This document shows, one piece after another, positions 1 to 7,865 of a stretch of DNA of 64,000 bases; the first letter of the stretch is position 1, and every line of letters begins with the position of its first letter. The notes under the pieces are model-generated. The model saw nothing but the letters and a program-made list of their open reading frames with translations, had not been told where the DNA came from and did not search any database. The translations under genes were made by a program, and so were the position numbers. The stretch comes from Agromyces sp. Marseille-P2726 (GTDB taxonomy: Bacteria; Actinomycetota; Actinomycetes; Actinomycetales; Microbacteriaceae), in the NCBI RefSeq assembly GCF_902809835.1, contig NZ_CADDWM010000015.1:496001-560000 (forward strand), given 5' to 3'.

Positions 1-526
1 CATCAAGCTCGCGCCGCCGGAACTCGAGTTCACCGAGATCCCGATCGGGAACCTTCCCCTCTACAGTCAGGACTACGACGCGGCCTACCCACCTGAAGCT
101 CAAGCGCTGAAGCAGGCGATCGAGGCATCCGATGGCATCCTCTTCGTCTCCCCCGAATACAACCGATCGATCCCCGGCGCACTGAAGAACGCGATCGACT
201 GGGGCTCCCGGCCTTGGGGTACCAACTCCTTCGCCCGGAAGCCGACCGGCATCGTCGGTGCATCCGGCGGCAACATCGGCACCGCCGTGATGCAGTCGTC
301 GATGCGGAGTGTCCTGAGCTTCCTGGATGCCCCGCAGTTGAACTCCCCCGAGGTCTACATCAAGTTCGAGCCCGACGTCTACGGGGCCGACGGCGACGTG
401 AGCAATGAGGACTCCGCGGCCTTCCTGCGCCACTACATGGAGGAGTACGCCGCCTTCGTGGAGCGTGTGCTCGCGGCGACCGCACCCGGGCACATCGGCG
501 ATCAGCAGGCGGGCAAGTGGAAGTGA
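1..526 (+). CDS. NAD(P)H-dependent FMN reductase family protein (5' truncated)
   Basis: The reading frame is open from base 2 and ends with TGA at 524-526, so about 174 C-terminal residues are present and the start lies upstream of the window. The segment SPEYNRSIPGALKNAIDWGS is the hallmark of the flavodoxin-like NADPH-dependent FMN reductase family (ChrR/YieF/azoreductase-like), where it contributes to FMN binding. Members are soluble homodimers that use NAD(P)H to reduce flavin, quinones or azo compounds; the physiological substrate cannot be read from the sequence. Dps follows 50 bp later on the same strand, which hints at an oxidative-stress neighbourhood, but there is no overlap to prove an operon. 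Confidence 0.85.
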   Translation, partial: IKLAPPELEFTEIPIGNLPLYSQDYDAAYPPEAQALKQAIEASDGILFVSPEYNRSIPGALKNAIDWGSRPWGTNSFARKPTGIVGASGGNIGTAVMQSSMRSVLSFLDAPQLNSPEVYIKFEPDVYGADGDVSNEDSAAFLRHYMEEYAAFVERVLAATAPGHIGDQQAGKWK

Positions 527-576
527 CCGCGTAGCGTGGAGAACAGACGCACGCCAAAGGGAAAGGTGGACGCACG

Positions 577-1092
577 ATGACCGATACCAAGTCCGACACC
601 AAGGCCGCAGCCAGGAGTCCGAAGGCGCCGAAGGGCACCGAAGCCGACGTCGCCTCAGGCGTCGCCCAGTTTCTCACGCCCGTCGTGCAGGAGCTCATCG
701 CACTCGCGGTCAACGGCAAGCAGGCGCACTGGCATGTGCGCGGCGTGAACTTCATCGCCGTGCACGAACTCCTCGACGAGGTCGTCGCGCACGCCCAGGA
801 GTGGGCCGACCTCGCGGCCGAGAGGGTCGTGGCGCTGGGGCTCCCGGTCGACGGCCGCCTGAAGTCCGTCTCCGACAAGAGCGGGGCCGTGAACCCGCAG
901 CTGGGCTTCCAGCCGTACGACGAGGCGATCGCCGACGTCGTGGCGCAGATCGACCGCGCGACCGAGCGGGTCAACGAGGCCATCGAGGGACTCGAGGAGC
1001 TCGATCCGCCGAGCCAGGACGTCGTCATCGAGATCCGGCGCGGTCTCGACAAGGACCGTTGGTTCCTGTTCTCGCACATCGCGAAGAAGTAG
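577..1092 (+). CDS. dps: Dps-family DNA-binding ferritin-like protein
   Basis: This 171-residue protein has the usual Dps length. The core segment KQAHWHVRG followed about 20 residues later by DEVVAHAQEWADLAAERV carries the His, Asp and Glu ligands of the inter-subunit ferroxidase site, as in Dps dodecamers that oxidise Fe(II) with peroxide and shield DNA. A Lys/Ala-rich N-terminal tail of about 25 residues (several Lys in the first 20) is the type used for DNA binding. The ATG at 577 has a purine-rich ribosome site (GGGAAAGGTGG) just upstream, which supports this start. It probably acts as a stress- or stationary-phase protein in the cytoplasm; no operator was recognised. Confidence 0.93.
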   Translation: MTDTKSDTKAAARSPKAPKGTEADVASGVAQFLTPVVQELIALAVNGKQAHWHVRGVNFIAVHELLDEVVAHAQEWADLAAERVVALGLPVDGRLKSVSDKSGAVNPQLGFQPYDEAIADVVAQIDRATERVNEAIEGLEELDPPSQDVVIEIRRGLDKDRWFLFSHIAKK

Positions 1093-1133
1093 GCGCCGTA
1101 GCGGGCTGACGGGCCCGGGTGCAGAATGCCGCT

Positions 1134-1835
1134 ATGACGGCGGATGCATCCGGGCCCGACTCGTCCCGCGAGGATGACGGCGCAGGCCTCACCGACGCCC
1201 AGAAGTCGCTCCGCGCCCAGATGCTCGCGACCGAGCACTGGAGCCTGCTCGCGTCGCGATCGACGACGCAGAGCGAGGTGCTCACGCGGATCGCCATCTT
1301 CCTGACCCTCGTCTCGGCGGGCCTGGTGACGCTCGGCGTGCTCGGCAATGCGACGCAATTCCGCGGCTGGTTCGGCGTGGCCGCGCTCGGAGTGCTGCTC
1401 CTGCTCATGCTGCTCGGACTGGTGACCCAGCTCCGCGTGTACAACACGGCCACGGAGGACCTGATGTACGTCGTGGCGATGAACCGCCTTCGAGGCGCGT
1501 ACCTCGACCTGGATCCGGGGCTCGCCCCGTACCTGCTCATGTCGCCGAACGACGACCGTGCCGGCGCCGAGCGCACCTACCACTACTTCTTCCCGCGCGG
1601 TCAGAGCCAGGTGCTCGCGAGCTCGATGATGGTCATCACCGTCGTCACCGCCGTGGTTGCTGGTCTGTTCGCCGGCAGCCTCGCCCTTGCACTCGGGGTG
1701 TTCGCGTGGGTGGCCGTCGCCATCGGGGCCGTCGTCGCGCTCGCCCTGTTCGCAGGCAGCCTCGCCCGCGGCTACCGGCTCTACCTGCGTTCATGGGCTG
1801 AGCACGAACCGCTTCGGCGAACGTCGGCCGACTGA
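1134..1835 (+). CDS. Predicted four-helix membrane protein of unknown function
   Basis: I do not recognise this family. The protein (233 residues from ATG 1134; a GTG at 1119 would add five) has a charged N-terminal region, two hydrophobic helices at roughly residues 45-90, a soluble middle part with YVVAMNRLRGAYLDLDPGLAPYLLMS and EEC-free acidic stretches, and two more helices at about 170-215, followed by a short charged tail. The two-plus-two helix layout with a cytosolic middle loop resembles actinobacterial SLATT-like or other small membrane effectors, but no motif confirms this. It lies between dps on the same strand and the convergent response regulator gene. Confidence 0.7.
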   Translation: MTADASGPDSSREDDGAGLTDAQKSLRAQMLATEHWSLLASRSTTQSEVLTRIAIFLTLVSAGLVTLGVLGNATQFRGWFGVAALGVLLLLMLLGLVTQLRVYNTATEDLMYVVAMNRLRGAYLDLDPGLAPYLLMSPNDDRAGAERTYHYFFPRGQSQVLASSMMVITVVTAVVAGLFAGSLALALGVFAWVAVAIGAVVALALFAGSLARGYRLYLRSWAEHEPLRRTSAD

Positions 1836-1845
1836 AGCCTGACGA

Positions 1846-2508
1846 CTAGCGCTGCAGCCAGGTGAGCACGGCGAGCACTCGGCGGTGGTCGGTGCCCGAG
1901 TCCTCGAGGCCGAGCTTCTGGAAGATCGAGGTCACGTTCTTCTCCACGGCACCGACGCCGATGTACAGCTGCTTCGCGATGCCGGCGTTGGTGCGGCCCT
2001 CGGCCATGAGCTCCATGACCTCGCGCTCGCGGGGCGTCAGCGTGGCGAGCGGGTCGCTGCGCCGGGACAGCAGCTCACGGACCACCTGCGGGTCGAGCAC
2101 GGTCCCGCCCTCGCTCACTCGCTCGACCGCATCCTCGAGATCATCGAGCGACGCGACCCGGTCCTTCAGCAGGTAGCCCATTCCGCCCTCGCCCGACGAG
2201 AGCAGTTCGTGCGCGTAGGTGCCCTCGACGTACTGGCTCAACAGCAGGACGCCGAGCTGCGGCATCCGCCGACGCAGCTCGATCGCCGCACGCACGCCCT
2301 CGTCGCGGAAGGTGGGCGGCATGCGCACGTCGAGCACCGCCAGATCGGGCCGGGTCTGCTCGATCTCGGCGAGCAGTGCATCGGCGTCACCATAGGCGGC
2401 CACCGTCTCGAACCCCGCCTCGTCGAACAACCGCACGAGCCCCTCGCGCAGCAGCACCGAATCCTCGGCGAGCACGATTCGCAGGGGGCCGCGGGGGGCA
2501 TCGGTCAT
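1846..2508 (-). CDS. NarL/LuxR-family response regulator
   Basis: This 220-residue protein has a receiver domain in residues 1-125 (acidic pair near LAEDS, phosphoacceptor Asp in LAVLDVRMPP, switch Lys in YLLKDR) and a LuxR-type helix-turn-helix in about residues 150-215, beginning TLTPREREVMELMAEG. It is the transcription-factor half of the two-component system whose kinase lies 24 bp upstream; the multicopper oxidase gene is first in the same operon, so that oxidase and copper or envelope stress are plausible targets. The ATG also has a TAGGGT -10 box ending 6 nt upstream, so a separate internal leaderless promoter is possible. The stop converges on the membrane-protein gene ending at 1835. 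Confidence 0.92.
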   Translation of the reverse strand: MTDAPRGPLRIVLAEDSVLLREGLVRLFDEAGFETVAAYGDADALLAEIEQTRPDLAVLDVRMPPTFRDEGVRAAIELRRRMPQLGVLLLSQYVEGTYAHELLSSGEGGMGYLLKDRVASLDDLEDAVERVSEGGTVLDPQVVRELLSRRSDPLATLTPREREVMELMAEGRTNAGIAKQLYIGVGAVEKNVTSIFQKLGLEDSGTDHRRVLAVLTWLQR

Positions 2509-2514
2509 GCCCCC

Positions 2515-2520
2515 ACCCTA
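2515..2520 (-). promoter_or_regulatory. Candidate internal leaderless -10 box for the response regulator
   Basis: TAGGGT on the minus strand ends 6 nt before the ATG at 2508, the spacing of a leaderless transcript. No convincing -35 was seen. Confidence 0.4.
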
Positions 2521-2532
2521 GCGGCGGGCCCG

Positions 2533-3963
2533 TCAGGCGCCGGATGCCGCGAGCGGAACGTACGGCAGGTGCGCACCGATCACCGTCGGCCCGCCGACGG
2601 GACTGTCGATGACGAGGATGCCCCGAAGTCCCTGCACGCGCTCGTCGGGACCGGCGAGGCCGTGGCCGGGGGTGCGCGTCGCGCCGCCGCGGCCGTTGTC
2701 GGTGACCCAGACGTCGATCCAGTGGCCGGTCTCCGCCGTTCCGCGGGTGCCGACGCGGAGACGGATCCCGGTGGCTCCGGAGTGCTTCGCCGCGTTCGTG
2801 AGGAGCTCGGCGGCGATGAAGTACGCGTTCCGCTCGATCGGTGCCGGCAACGGGCCATCCGTCAGCTCGACCTCGACGATCACGGGTACCGGGCTCCGCG
2901 ACGCAAGCGACTCGAGGGCGACCGCGAGGCCGCGGTCCTGCAGGATCGGGGGTGCGAATCCGCGTGACAGGGCCCGCAGCTCGTCGAGTGTCTCTCGCGC
3001 CTGATCTCGGGCCTCGACGAGGAGGGTGCGCGCCGAGTCGGGGTCGTGCTCGAGCCGGCGCTCGATGGTCGCCAGGTCCATCTGCAGACGCACGAGGCGC
3101 TGCTGCGGACCGTCGTGGATGTCTCGCTCGAGGCGCCGCAACGAGGCATCCTCGGCCTGCACCGCGGCGCCGCGCGACGCGGACAGCTGGGCGACCTCGA
3201 CGGCCAGCGCCTCGGAGCGCCATGCGCCCAGCACGCCGCGGGCGATGACGTCATGCAGCATGGTCAGCCCGCGGAACACGAGCGGGAGCGTCAGGAGGAA
3301 GATCACGCCGACGATGAAATGGAAGATCGGCTCCGAAACCGACACGTCGAGATCGACTCCCTCGCCCGGGAGCAGCCAGTCGAGCACGACCTCGCTCAAC
3401 CACACCTGGCGACCCTCGTTCGGGATGTACCGCTCCCAGATCCACCCGGTGACCCCGCCGAGCGCGACCGAGGTCCACGCGACGGTGATCGACCACGTGA
3501 TGATGCTCACGATCGGGTTGATGATGAGCCCGTGCAGCAGGTACAGCCAGTAGTGGCCGTCGATGAACGGCGCGAACATCGTGCGCCAGAAGCCCTGGTT
3601 GCGATCGGCATGGTCCCACGCCGGTCGGCGAACGGGCGGCCGTCCGGCCCATTCCAGACGCACGAGCTCGAGCGTGCCGAACCCGCGAGCGATGAACATC
3701 GCGGCCACCACGATGAAGATGCCGAACACGATCAAGATCAGGCCGAGTCCCGTGAAGAACACACTCGCGAGCAGGGCCAGGCCGACGATCGCGATCGGCA
3801 TGGTCAGGATGAGGAACGCGAACTCGCGCGGGACGCTCGCCCAGAGGGCGCCGTACCCGCGGCGCGGGCGCGGGGCATCCGTCGTGCTCGTCGTGGTCTC
3901 GTTCGTCATCGGTGGGCTCACGTTCGGAGTGGGGGCGTCGGTCGGCACGGTGTCAGTGCTCAT
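2533..3963 (-). CDS. Sensor histidine kinase with membrane sensor domain
   Basis: The 476-residue protein has a proline/threonine-rich N-terminus, a membrane sensor region with paired helices near residues 48-92, 140-165 and 210-235, then a HisKA_3 dimerisation/phosphoacceptor segment (LRRLERDIHDGPQQRLVRL, His near residue 281) and a C-terminal HATPase domain (ELLTNAAKHSGA and VTDNGRGG). This is a NarX/DesK-class kinase with a large hydrophobic sensor of the actinobacterial 'putative sensor' type. The ATG at 3963 overlaps the end of the multicopper oxidase gene by 11 bp and has a strong AGGAGG site inside it. It presumably phosphorylates the regulator encoded 24 bp downstream. The signal is unknown; the oxidase neighbour suggests copper or redox. 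Confidence 0.92.
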   Translation of the reverse strand: MSTDTVPTDAPTPNVSPPMTNETTTSTTDAPRPRRGYGALWASVPREFAFLILTMPIAIVGLALLASVFFTGLGLILIVFGIFIVVAAMFIARGFGTLELVRLEWAGRPPVRRPAWDHADRNQGFWRTMFAPFIDGHYWLYLLHGLIINPIVSIITWSITVAWTSVALGGVTGWIWERYIPNEGRQVWLSEVVLDWLLPGEGVDLDVSVSEPIFHFIVGVIFLLTLPLVFRGLTMLHDVIARGVLGAWRSEALAVEVAQLSASRGAAVQAEDASLRRLERDIHDGPQQRLVRLQMDLATIERRLEHDPDSARTLLVEARDQARETLDELRALSRGFAPPILQDRGLAVALESLASRSPVPVIVEVELTDGPLPAPIERNAYFIAAELLTNAAKHSGATGIRLRVGTRGTAETGHWIDVWVTDNGRGGATRTPGHGLAGPDERVQGLRGILVIDSPVGGPTVIGAHLPYVPLAASGA

Positions 3964-5494
3964 GGTGGGTTCCTCCTGTCATGGTGGCAGACCGGCCCGG
4001 TTCGACGACGGCGAACTGGCCCATCATGCCCTGGTCTTCGTGCCACAGCAGGTGGCAGTGGTACATGTACGGGGTGTCGGGATCGGCGTAGTCCTCGAAG
4101 CGCAGGATCAGTTCGAACTCGGTCTCGGGGGCCGCGAAGATGGTGTCCTTCCATCCGGCGAGCTCCGGCGGGGGCGGCGTGCCGTCGATCGATGCGATCC
4201 GGAACTGCACGTCGTGCACGTGGAAGCTGTGGGGCATCTGGCTCGTGTTCTCGACGACCCAGCGCTCGGTCGTGTCGACCGTGACCGTCTCGTCGATGCG
4301 CCTCATGTCCATGTGGGTGTCGTTGATCTCGAACCCGTCCAGCCGGAATGTGCGCGTCGTCGCGACCTCGGAGACCTCGACCGGCGGCACCTCGGCGAGT
4401 TGTTCCGGCACGTCGGGCGAGGGGTCGAGGGCGTCGGCGGCACGCAGCTCGAGCACGTCGAAGGCGTCGGCGCCCCCGTTCATCGCGGCGATGGCGTCGA
4501 TCATCCCGGCCGCCTCCGCCGACGCCTCGGAGCGGAGCACGAGCCGCTCCCCCGGCGTCATGCGAACCACGACCTCGGCCCGCTCACCGGGCGACAGCAT
4601 GACGTGATCCAGTTCGACGGATGCCGCGAGCAGCCCTCCGTCGGTGGCGATGAGCTCCATCCCTCGGCCGTCGCTCCAGGTGAACGCGTAGGTCCGGGCC
4701 GTCGAGGCGTTGAGCAGCCGCAGCCGCACCGCCGCTGTTCGCACCTCGAGGTACGGACTCCGGGTGCCGTTCACCAGCAGCTCATCGCCCAGCGCGCCGG
4801 CGAACCCGCGTGGCGGCGCCTCTCGAACGCCGTCGGCAGAGAACCCGGTGTCCTGCACGATGACTGGAATGTCGTCGACGCCGTACTCGCGAGGAAGGGC
4901 GAGCTGCGCCTCGGCATCGTCCTGCAGGAGGAACATTCCGGCGAGGCCGCGCCGCACGTGCTCCTCGGTCTCGCCATGCGGATGCGGGTGGTACCAGAGG
5001 GTCGCGGCGGGTTGGTCGATCGCCCACCCGGGCGACCACGTGGCGTCCGGCTCGACCATCTGGTGGGGGCCGCCGTCCATCTCGGCGGGGGGGTGCATGC
5101 CGTGCCAGTGCACGGTGGTCGCCTCGTCGAGCGAGTTCGTGACGTCGACCCTGACGCGTTCGCCACGCGAGGCCACGAGGGTCGGACCGAGGTATGAGCC
5201 GTTGAATCCCCACGTCTCGCTCGGCGCACCGGGCTCGAACTCGGTCGCCCCCGCCCGGGCCTCGAGGGCGAAGACCCGAGTGCCGTCGGCGTCGACCGTG
5301 GATGCGGCGAGCGGCGGGATCGCGAGCGCTCGGTCGAACTCCACCTTGCCGACCGTCGAAACGGGGGCCGGACCCGCGATTCCGCATCCGGCGAAGGAGA
5401 CCGCGACGAGCGCGCCCGCGGCGATCGCGGCGAATGCGCCCGCGGTCGCACGGGGTCGGCGGAGGCGAGTCGGGAATCGCGAGATCGAGGGCAT
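3953..5494 (-). CDS. Secreted multicopper oxidase lipoprotein
   Basis: From ATG 5494 the protein has 513 residues, typical of three-cupredoxin multicopper oxidases. All copper motifs are present in order: HWHGMHPP (near residue 129), HPHPHG (near 169), HSFHVH and HCHLLWHEDQGMMG near the C-terminus, which holds the T1 Cys-His pair and a Met ligand. The N-terminus has an Arg-rich start, a hydrophobic helix and a lipobox-like SFAGC (Cys about residue 37), so it is probably a surface lipoprotein. Such enzymes couple oxidation of Cu(I), bilirubin-like or phenolic substrates to reduction of O2; CueO-like copper detoxification is plausible. A longer start at 5539 would put 15 Arg/Cys-containing residues before the signal peptide and is less likely. 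First gene of the operon with the kinase and regulator. Confidence 0.92.
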   Translation of the reverse strand: MPSISRFPTRLRRPRATAGAFAAIAAGALVAVSFAGCGIAGPAPVSTVGKVEFDRALAIPPLAASTVDADGTRVFALEARAGATEFEPGAPSETWGFNGSYLGPTLVASRGERVRVDVTNSLDEATTVHWHGMHPPAEMDGGPHQMVEPDATWSPGWAIDQPAATLWYHPHPHGETEEHVRRGLAGMFLLQDDAEAQLALPREYGVDDIPVIVQDTGFSADGVREAPPRGFAGALGDELLVNGTRSPYLEVRTAAVRLRLLNASTARTYAFTWSDGRGMELIATDGGLLAASVELDHVMLSPGERAEVVVRMTPGERLVLRSEASAEAAGMIDAIAAMNGGADAFDVLELRAADALDPSPDVPEQLAEVPPVEVSEVATTRTFRLDGFEINDTHMDMRRIDETVTVDTTERWVVENTSQMPHSFHVHDVQFRIASIDGTPPPPELAGWKDTIFAAPETEFELILRFEDYADPDTPYMYHCHLLWHEDQGMMGQFAVVEPGRSATMTGGTHHEH

Positions 5495-5552
5495 GGTTCC
5501 AGCGTCACGAATCGCGCACGGTCGCCACAGCCGGTGCACGCCCGGATGGGCG

Positions 5553-5568
5553 CGGGGGTTTACCCCCG
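5553..5568 (-). terminator. Short GC hairpin after the amidohydrolase gene
   Basis: CGGGGG and CCCCCG flank a TTTA loop, a 6-bp stem in the 113-bp gap between the amidohydrolase stop and the oxidase start (both minus strand). It may be a weak terminator for the former; there is no U tract. Confidence 0.3.
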
Positions 5569-5607
5569 GACTCGGGATCCCGATGCGCGACCGGTTTCGT
5601 CAGGCCG

Positions 5608-7152
5608 CTACTCGAGCAGGGAGTGAGTGAAGCGCCCGCCCAGCAGCGTCGCGGCAACGGGCATCGCACGGAGGTCGTCGACGGATGCCGCGAGCGGGTC
5701 GAGCTCGACGACCGCGATGTCGGCGGGGCCACCCACAGCCACCTCGGCGCCGCATCCGCCGGTCGACGCGGCCAGCGCCGTGCGCGCGTCGATCGCCTGC
5801 TCGGGATGCCACGGCTCGCGCCCGTCGCGAGTCCGGCCGACTGCAGCGGAGATCGCGACCCACGGGTCGAGTGGCGCGACCGGGGCGTCGGATCCGAGCG
5901 CGAGTTCGACGCCGGCGCCGGCGAGCGCGGCGAGCATGAACGCCCGATCGGTACGGCCCGCCCAGTACCGGTCGGCCACATCACGGTCGTCCATCGCGTG
6001 CTCGGGCTGGACGCTCGCGATGATGCCGAGCGCGGCGAACCGCGCGACATCCTGATGACGAAGCAGCTGGGCGTGTTCGATGGTCGCACCCCGGCCGTGC
6101 CACCCCGAGGGTCGGACCTGTTCGAACGCCTCGAGCACCGCCGCGTTCGCGCGGTCGCCGATGGCATGCACGGCCGGCGTGATGCCCGCGGCATCCGCAC
6201 GACGCATGAGTGGCACCAGCTCGTCGAGCGGGACGTTGGGGGCGCCGCACGGATTTGCATGGCCCTCGAGGCCCGGGTAGGGGTCGAAGCACCACGCGGT
6301 GCGCGTGTTCAGCGATCCGTCTGTGATGACCTTGTACCCGCCGACGGTGACGAGGCTTTCGGTGTCGGGCACGGCGTCGCCGGTGCGGAGGCCATGCTCG
6401 ATCGCCCGTTCGAGGTGCTGGGTGTAGACCCCGAAGGCGACGCGAAGCGAACGGATGTCGCGGGCGGCGCGCCGCGCCCAGTCGTCGCGGTTCCACCGCA
6501 TCTCGAAGTCGGTGATGCCCACGACGCCTCGTGCGGCGGCCCGTGCGGCGGCATCGGCGACCCAGCCGTCGAGCACCTCGTCGGCGACGTCGTCGAGCAT
6601 GGCGGTGAGCCGGAAGCAGTCGTCTTCGCGGAGGATGCCGCTGGGGCCGGCGATCCCGTCGAAACCGTACCGGCGCGCGGCGGCGGAGTTCACCCAGCCC
6701 GAGTGCAGGTCGCCCGAGACGAGCACGACCGGCACGTCGCCGGAAACGGCGTCGAGCGCGGCCCGGGACTGGGAGTCGGGCCAGAGTCCGTCACGGTAGC
6801 CCATGCCGATGACCTCGGCGGCGCCCCGAGCCACGAGCCCGGCGACGAGGGCGACGGCCGCGGCAGCGGACTCGATGCCCGAGAGGTCGTGGCGGCGCAC
6901 CACCATCGACCACTGGGACATGTGCACGTGCCGGTCGTAGAGTCCGGGTACGACGTACCGGCCGTCGAGCTCGATGCGGCGGACCGCGGCATCGCCGTCG
7001 CCCCGCCGAGCGTCCGCGCCGGCGCGCACGATGGCGGCCACGGCGCCGTCGGCGAGATGCACGTCGACGGGCGAGGTGGCGCTGGGCAGCAGCGCACCCG
7101 CGAGGATCAGCGGCTCAGGGGCATCCGTCGGCCGTCGACGCCTGCCGTTCAC
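5608..7152 (-). CDS. YtcJ-type metal-dependent amidohydrolase
   Basis: The start chosen is GTG 7152, whose GTGA overlaps the stop of the upstream PaiB-like gene by 4 bp; longer forms would run over that gene. The resulting 514-residue protein has the amidohydrolase_3 signature: YDRHVHMS (HxH metal motif, near residue 60), ITDFEMRWN, the segment TDGSLNTRTAWC, HAIGDRAN and an alanine/glycine-rich C-terminal beta domain that begins SDAPVAPLDPW. Family members hydrolyse C-N bonds in cyclic or acyl-amide compounds; the substrate is not predictable. It is translationally coupled to the PaiB-like protein; a hairpin lies downstream before the oxidase operon. Confidence 0.9.
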   Translation of the reverse strand: MNGRRRRPTDAPEPLILAGALLPSATSPVDVHLADGAVAAIVRAGADARRGDGDAAVRRIELDGRYVVPGLYDRHVHMSQWSMVVRRHDLSGIESAAAAVALVAGLVARGAAEVIGMGYRDGLWPDSQSRAALDAVSGDVPVVLVSGDLHSGWVNSAAARRYGFDGIAGPSGILREDDCFRLTAMLDDVADEVLDGWVADAAARAAARGVVGITDFEMRWNRDDWARRAARDIRSLRVAFGVYTQHLERAIEHGLRTGDAVPDTESLVTVGGYKVITDGSLNTRTAWCFDPYPGLEGHANPCGAPNVPLDELVPLMRRADAAGITPAVHAIGDRANAAVLEAFEQVRPSGWHGRGATIEHAQLLRHQDVARFAALGIIASVQPEHAMDDRDVADRYWAGRTDRAFMLAALAGAGVELALGSDAPVAPLDPWVAISAAVGRTRDGREPWHPEQAIDARTALAASTGGCGAEVAVGGPADIAVVELDPLAASVDDLRAMPVAATLLGGRFTHSLLE

Positions 7153-7793
7153 GCCCGGGCTGCCCGAAGCGCCTCGTGCGTGCGGCGCATCTCGGCGGCG
7201 AGCGACGGGTTGGAATACGGCCCGGTTGCTTCCAGCTCGTCGATGATGCGATCGACGGTCGCAGCCGGCTTGTTCTGGCTCATCTTGTTCTTCGCGACGA
7301 ATCGGGTGATCGGGATGCGCACACCGACCGTGCCGGGGGCGATGCGGTCGGCGTACGCCGAATTCTCGGGCGTTCCGCGCATGCGTCTCGGCTCGGGCAT
7401 CGGGCTCTCGAAGTGATCGACGAGCGCCTCGAGCACGCGGAGGTTCTCGGCCGGGTCGAGCAGCTCGGGGGTTCCGTAGAGGTGCGCGGTGACGAAGTTC
7501 CACGTCGGCACGGCGGGATCCGCGTCGTACCATCCGGGCGAGATGTAGCCGTGGGGCCCCTGCACGATGACCATGACCTCATGCCGCCCGAGTTCGTGCG
7601 CCTCGTCGTCGGGTCGGCCCACATGCGAGAGCAGCACGATGCCGTCGGCGTGCTCGTCGAGCAGCACCGGGTAGTGGGAGGCCACGAGGCCCGCGGCATC
7701 CGTGCGGCTCACGATCGTCATCCAGGGATGCTCACGGATGATGCGCTTCACGCCCTCCTCGCTGTCGAGGGTGAAGCTGGGGTTGTGCCGCAT
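7149..7793 (-). CDS. PaiB-like FMN-binding negative regulator family protein
   Basis: This 214-residue protein begins MRHNPSF (ATG 7793, with GGAAGGA upstream) and matches the FMN_bind_2/PaiB family: FxxDxxxxxxxIREHPWMTIVS at the N-terminus, SHYPVLLDE, a central VMVIVQGPHGYISPGWY and the tail VRIPITRFVAKNKMSQNK. Bacillus PaiB represses sporulation and protease genes; most homologues are only known to be flavin-binding split-barrel proteins. The stop overlaps the amidohydrolase start by 4 bp, so the two are probably co-expressed. It is divergent from the MFS exporter gene, 72 bp away. Confidence 0.9.
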   Translation of the reverse strand: MRHNPSFTLDSEEGVKRIIREHPWMTIVSRTDAAGLVASHYPVLLDEHADGIVLLSHVGRPDDEAHELGRHEVMVIVQGPHGYISPGWYDADPAVPTWNFVTAHLYGTPELLDPAENLRVLEALVDHFESPMPEPRRMRGTPENSAYADRIAPGTVGVRIPITRFVAKNKMSQNKPAATVDRIIDELEATGPYSNPSLAAEMRRTHEALRAARA

Positions 7794-7852
7794 CGAGGTC
7801 CTTCCGATCGGATGCCTCCACGGTACCGTCCGGGGCCGCCTCCCGCCGCGGA

Positions 7853-7858
7853 TAGGCT
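7853..7858 (+). promoter_or_regulatory. Leaderless -10 box of the MFS exporter
   Basis: TAGGCT ends 7 nt before ATG 7866, so the transcript probably begins at the start codon. Confidence 0.55.
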
Positions 7859-7865
7859 GGCCGGA

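Noticed and set aside
5553..5568. Copper-repressor (CsoR-like) operator ahead of the multicopper oxidase
   Set aside because: The G-run precedes the C-run, the opposite of a CsoR site; it fits a short hairpin after the amidohydrolase better.
5608..7533. Amidohydrolase starting at 7533
   Set aside because: It would overlap the PaiB-like gene by 380 bp in another frame; GTG 7152 gives the usual length and a 4-bp overlap.
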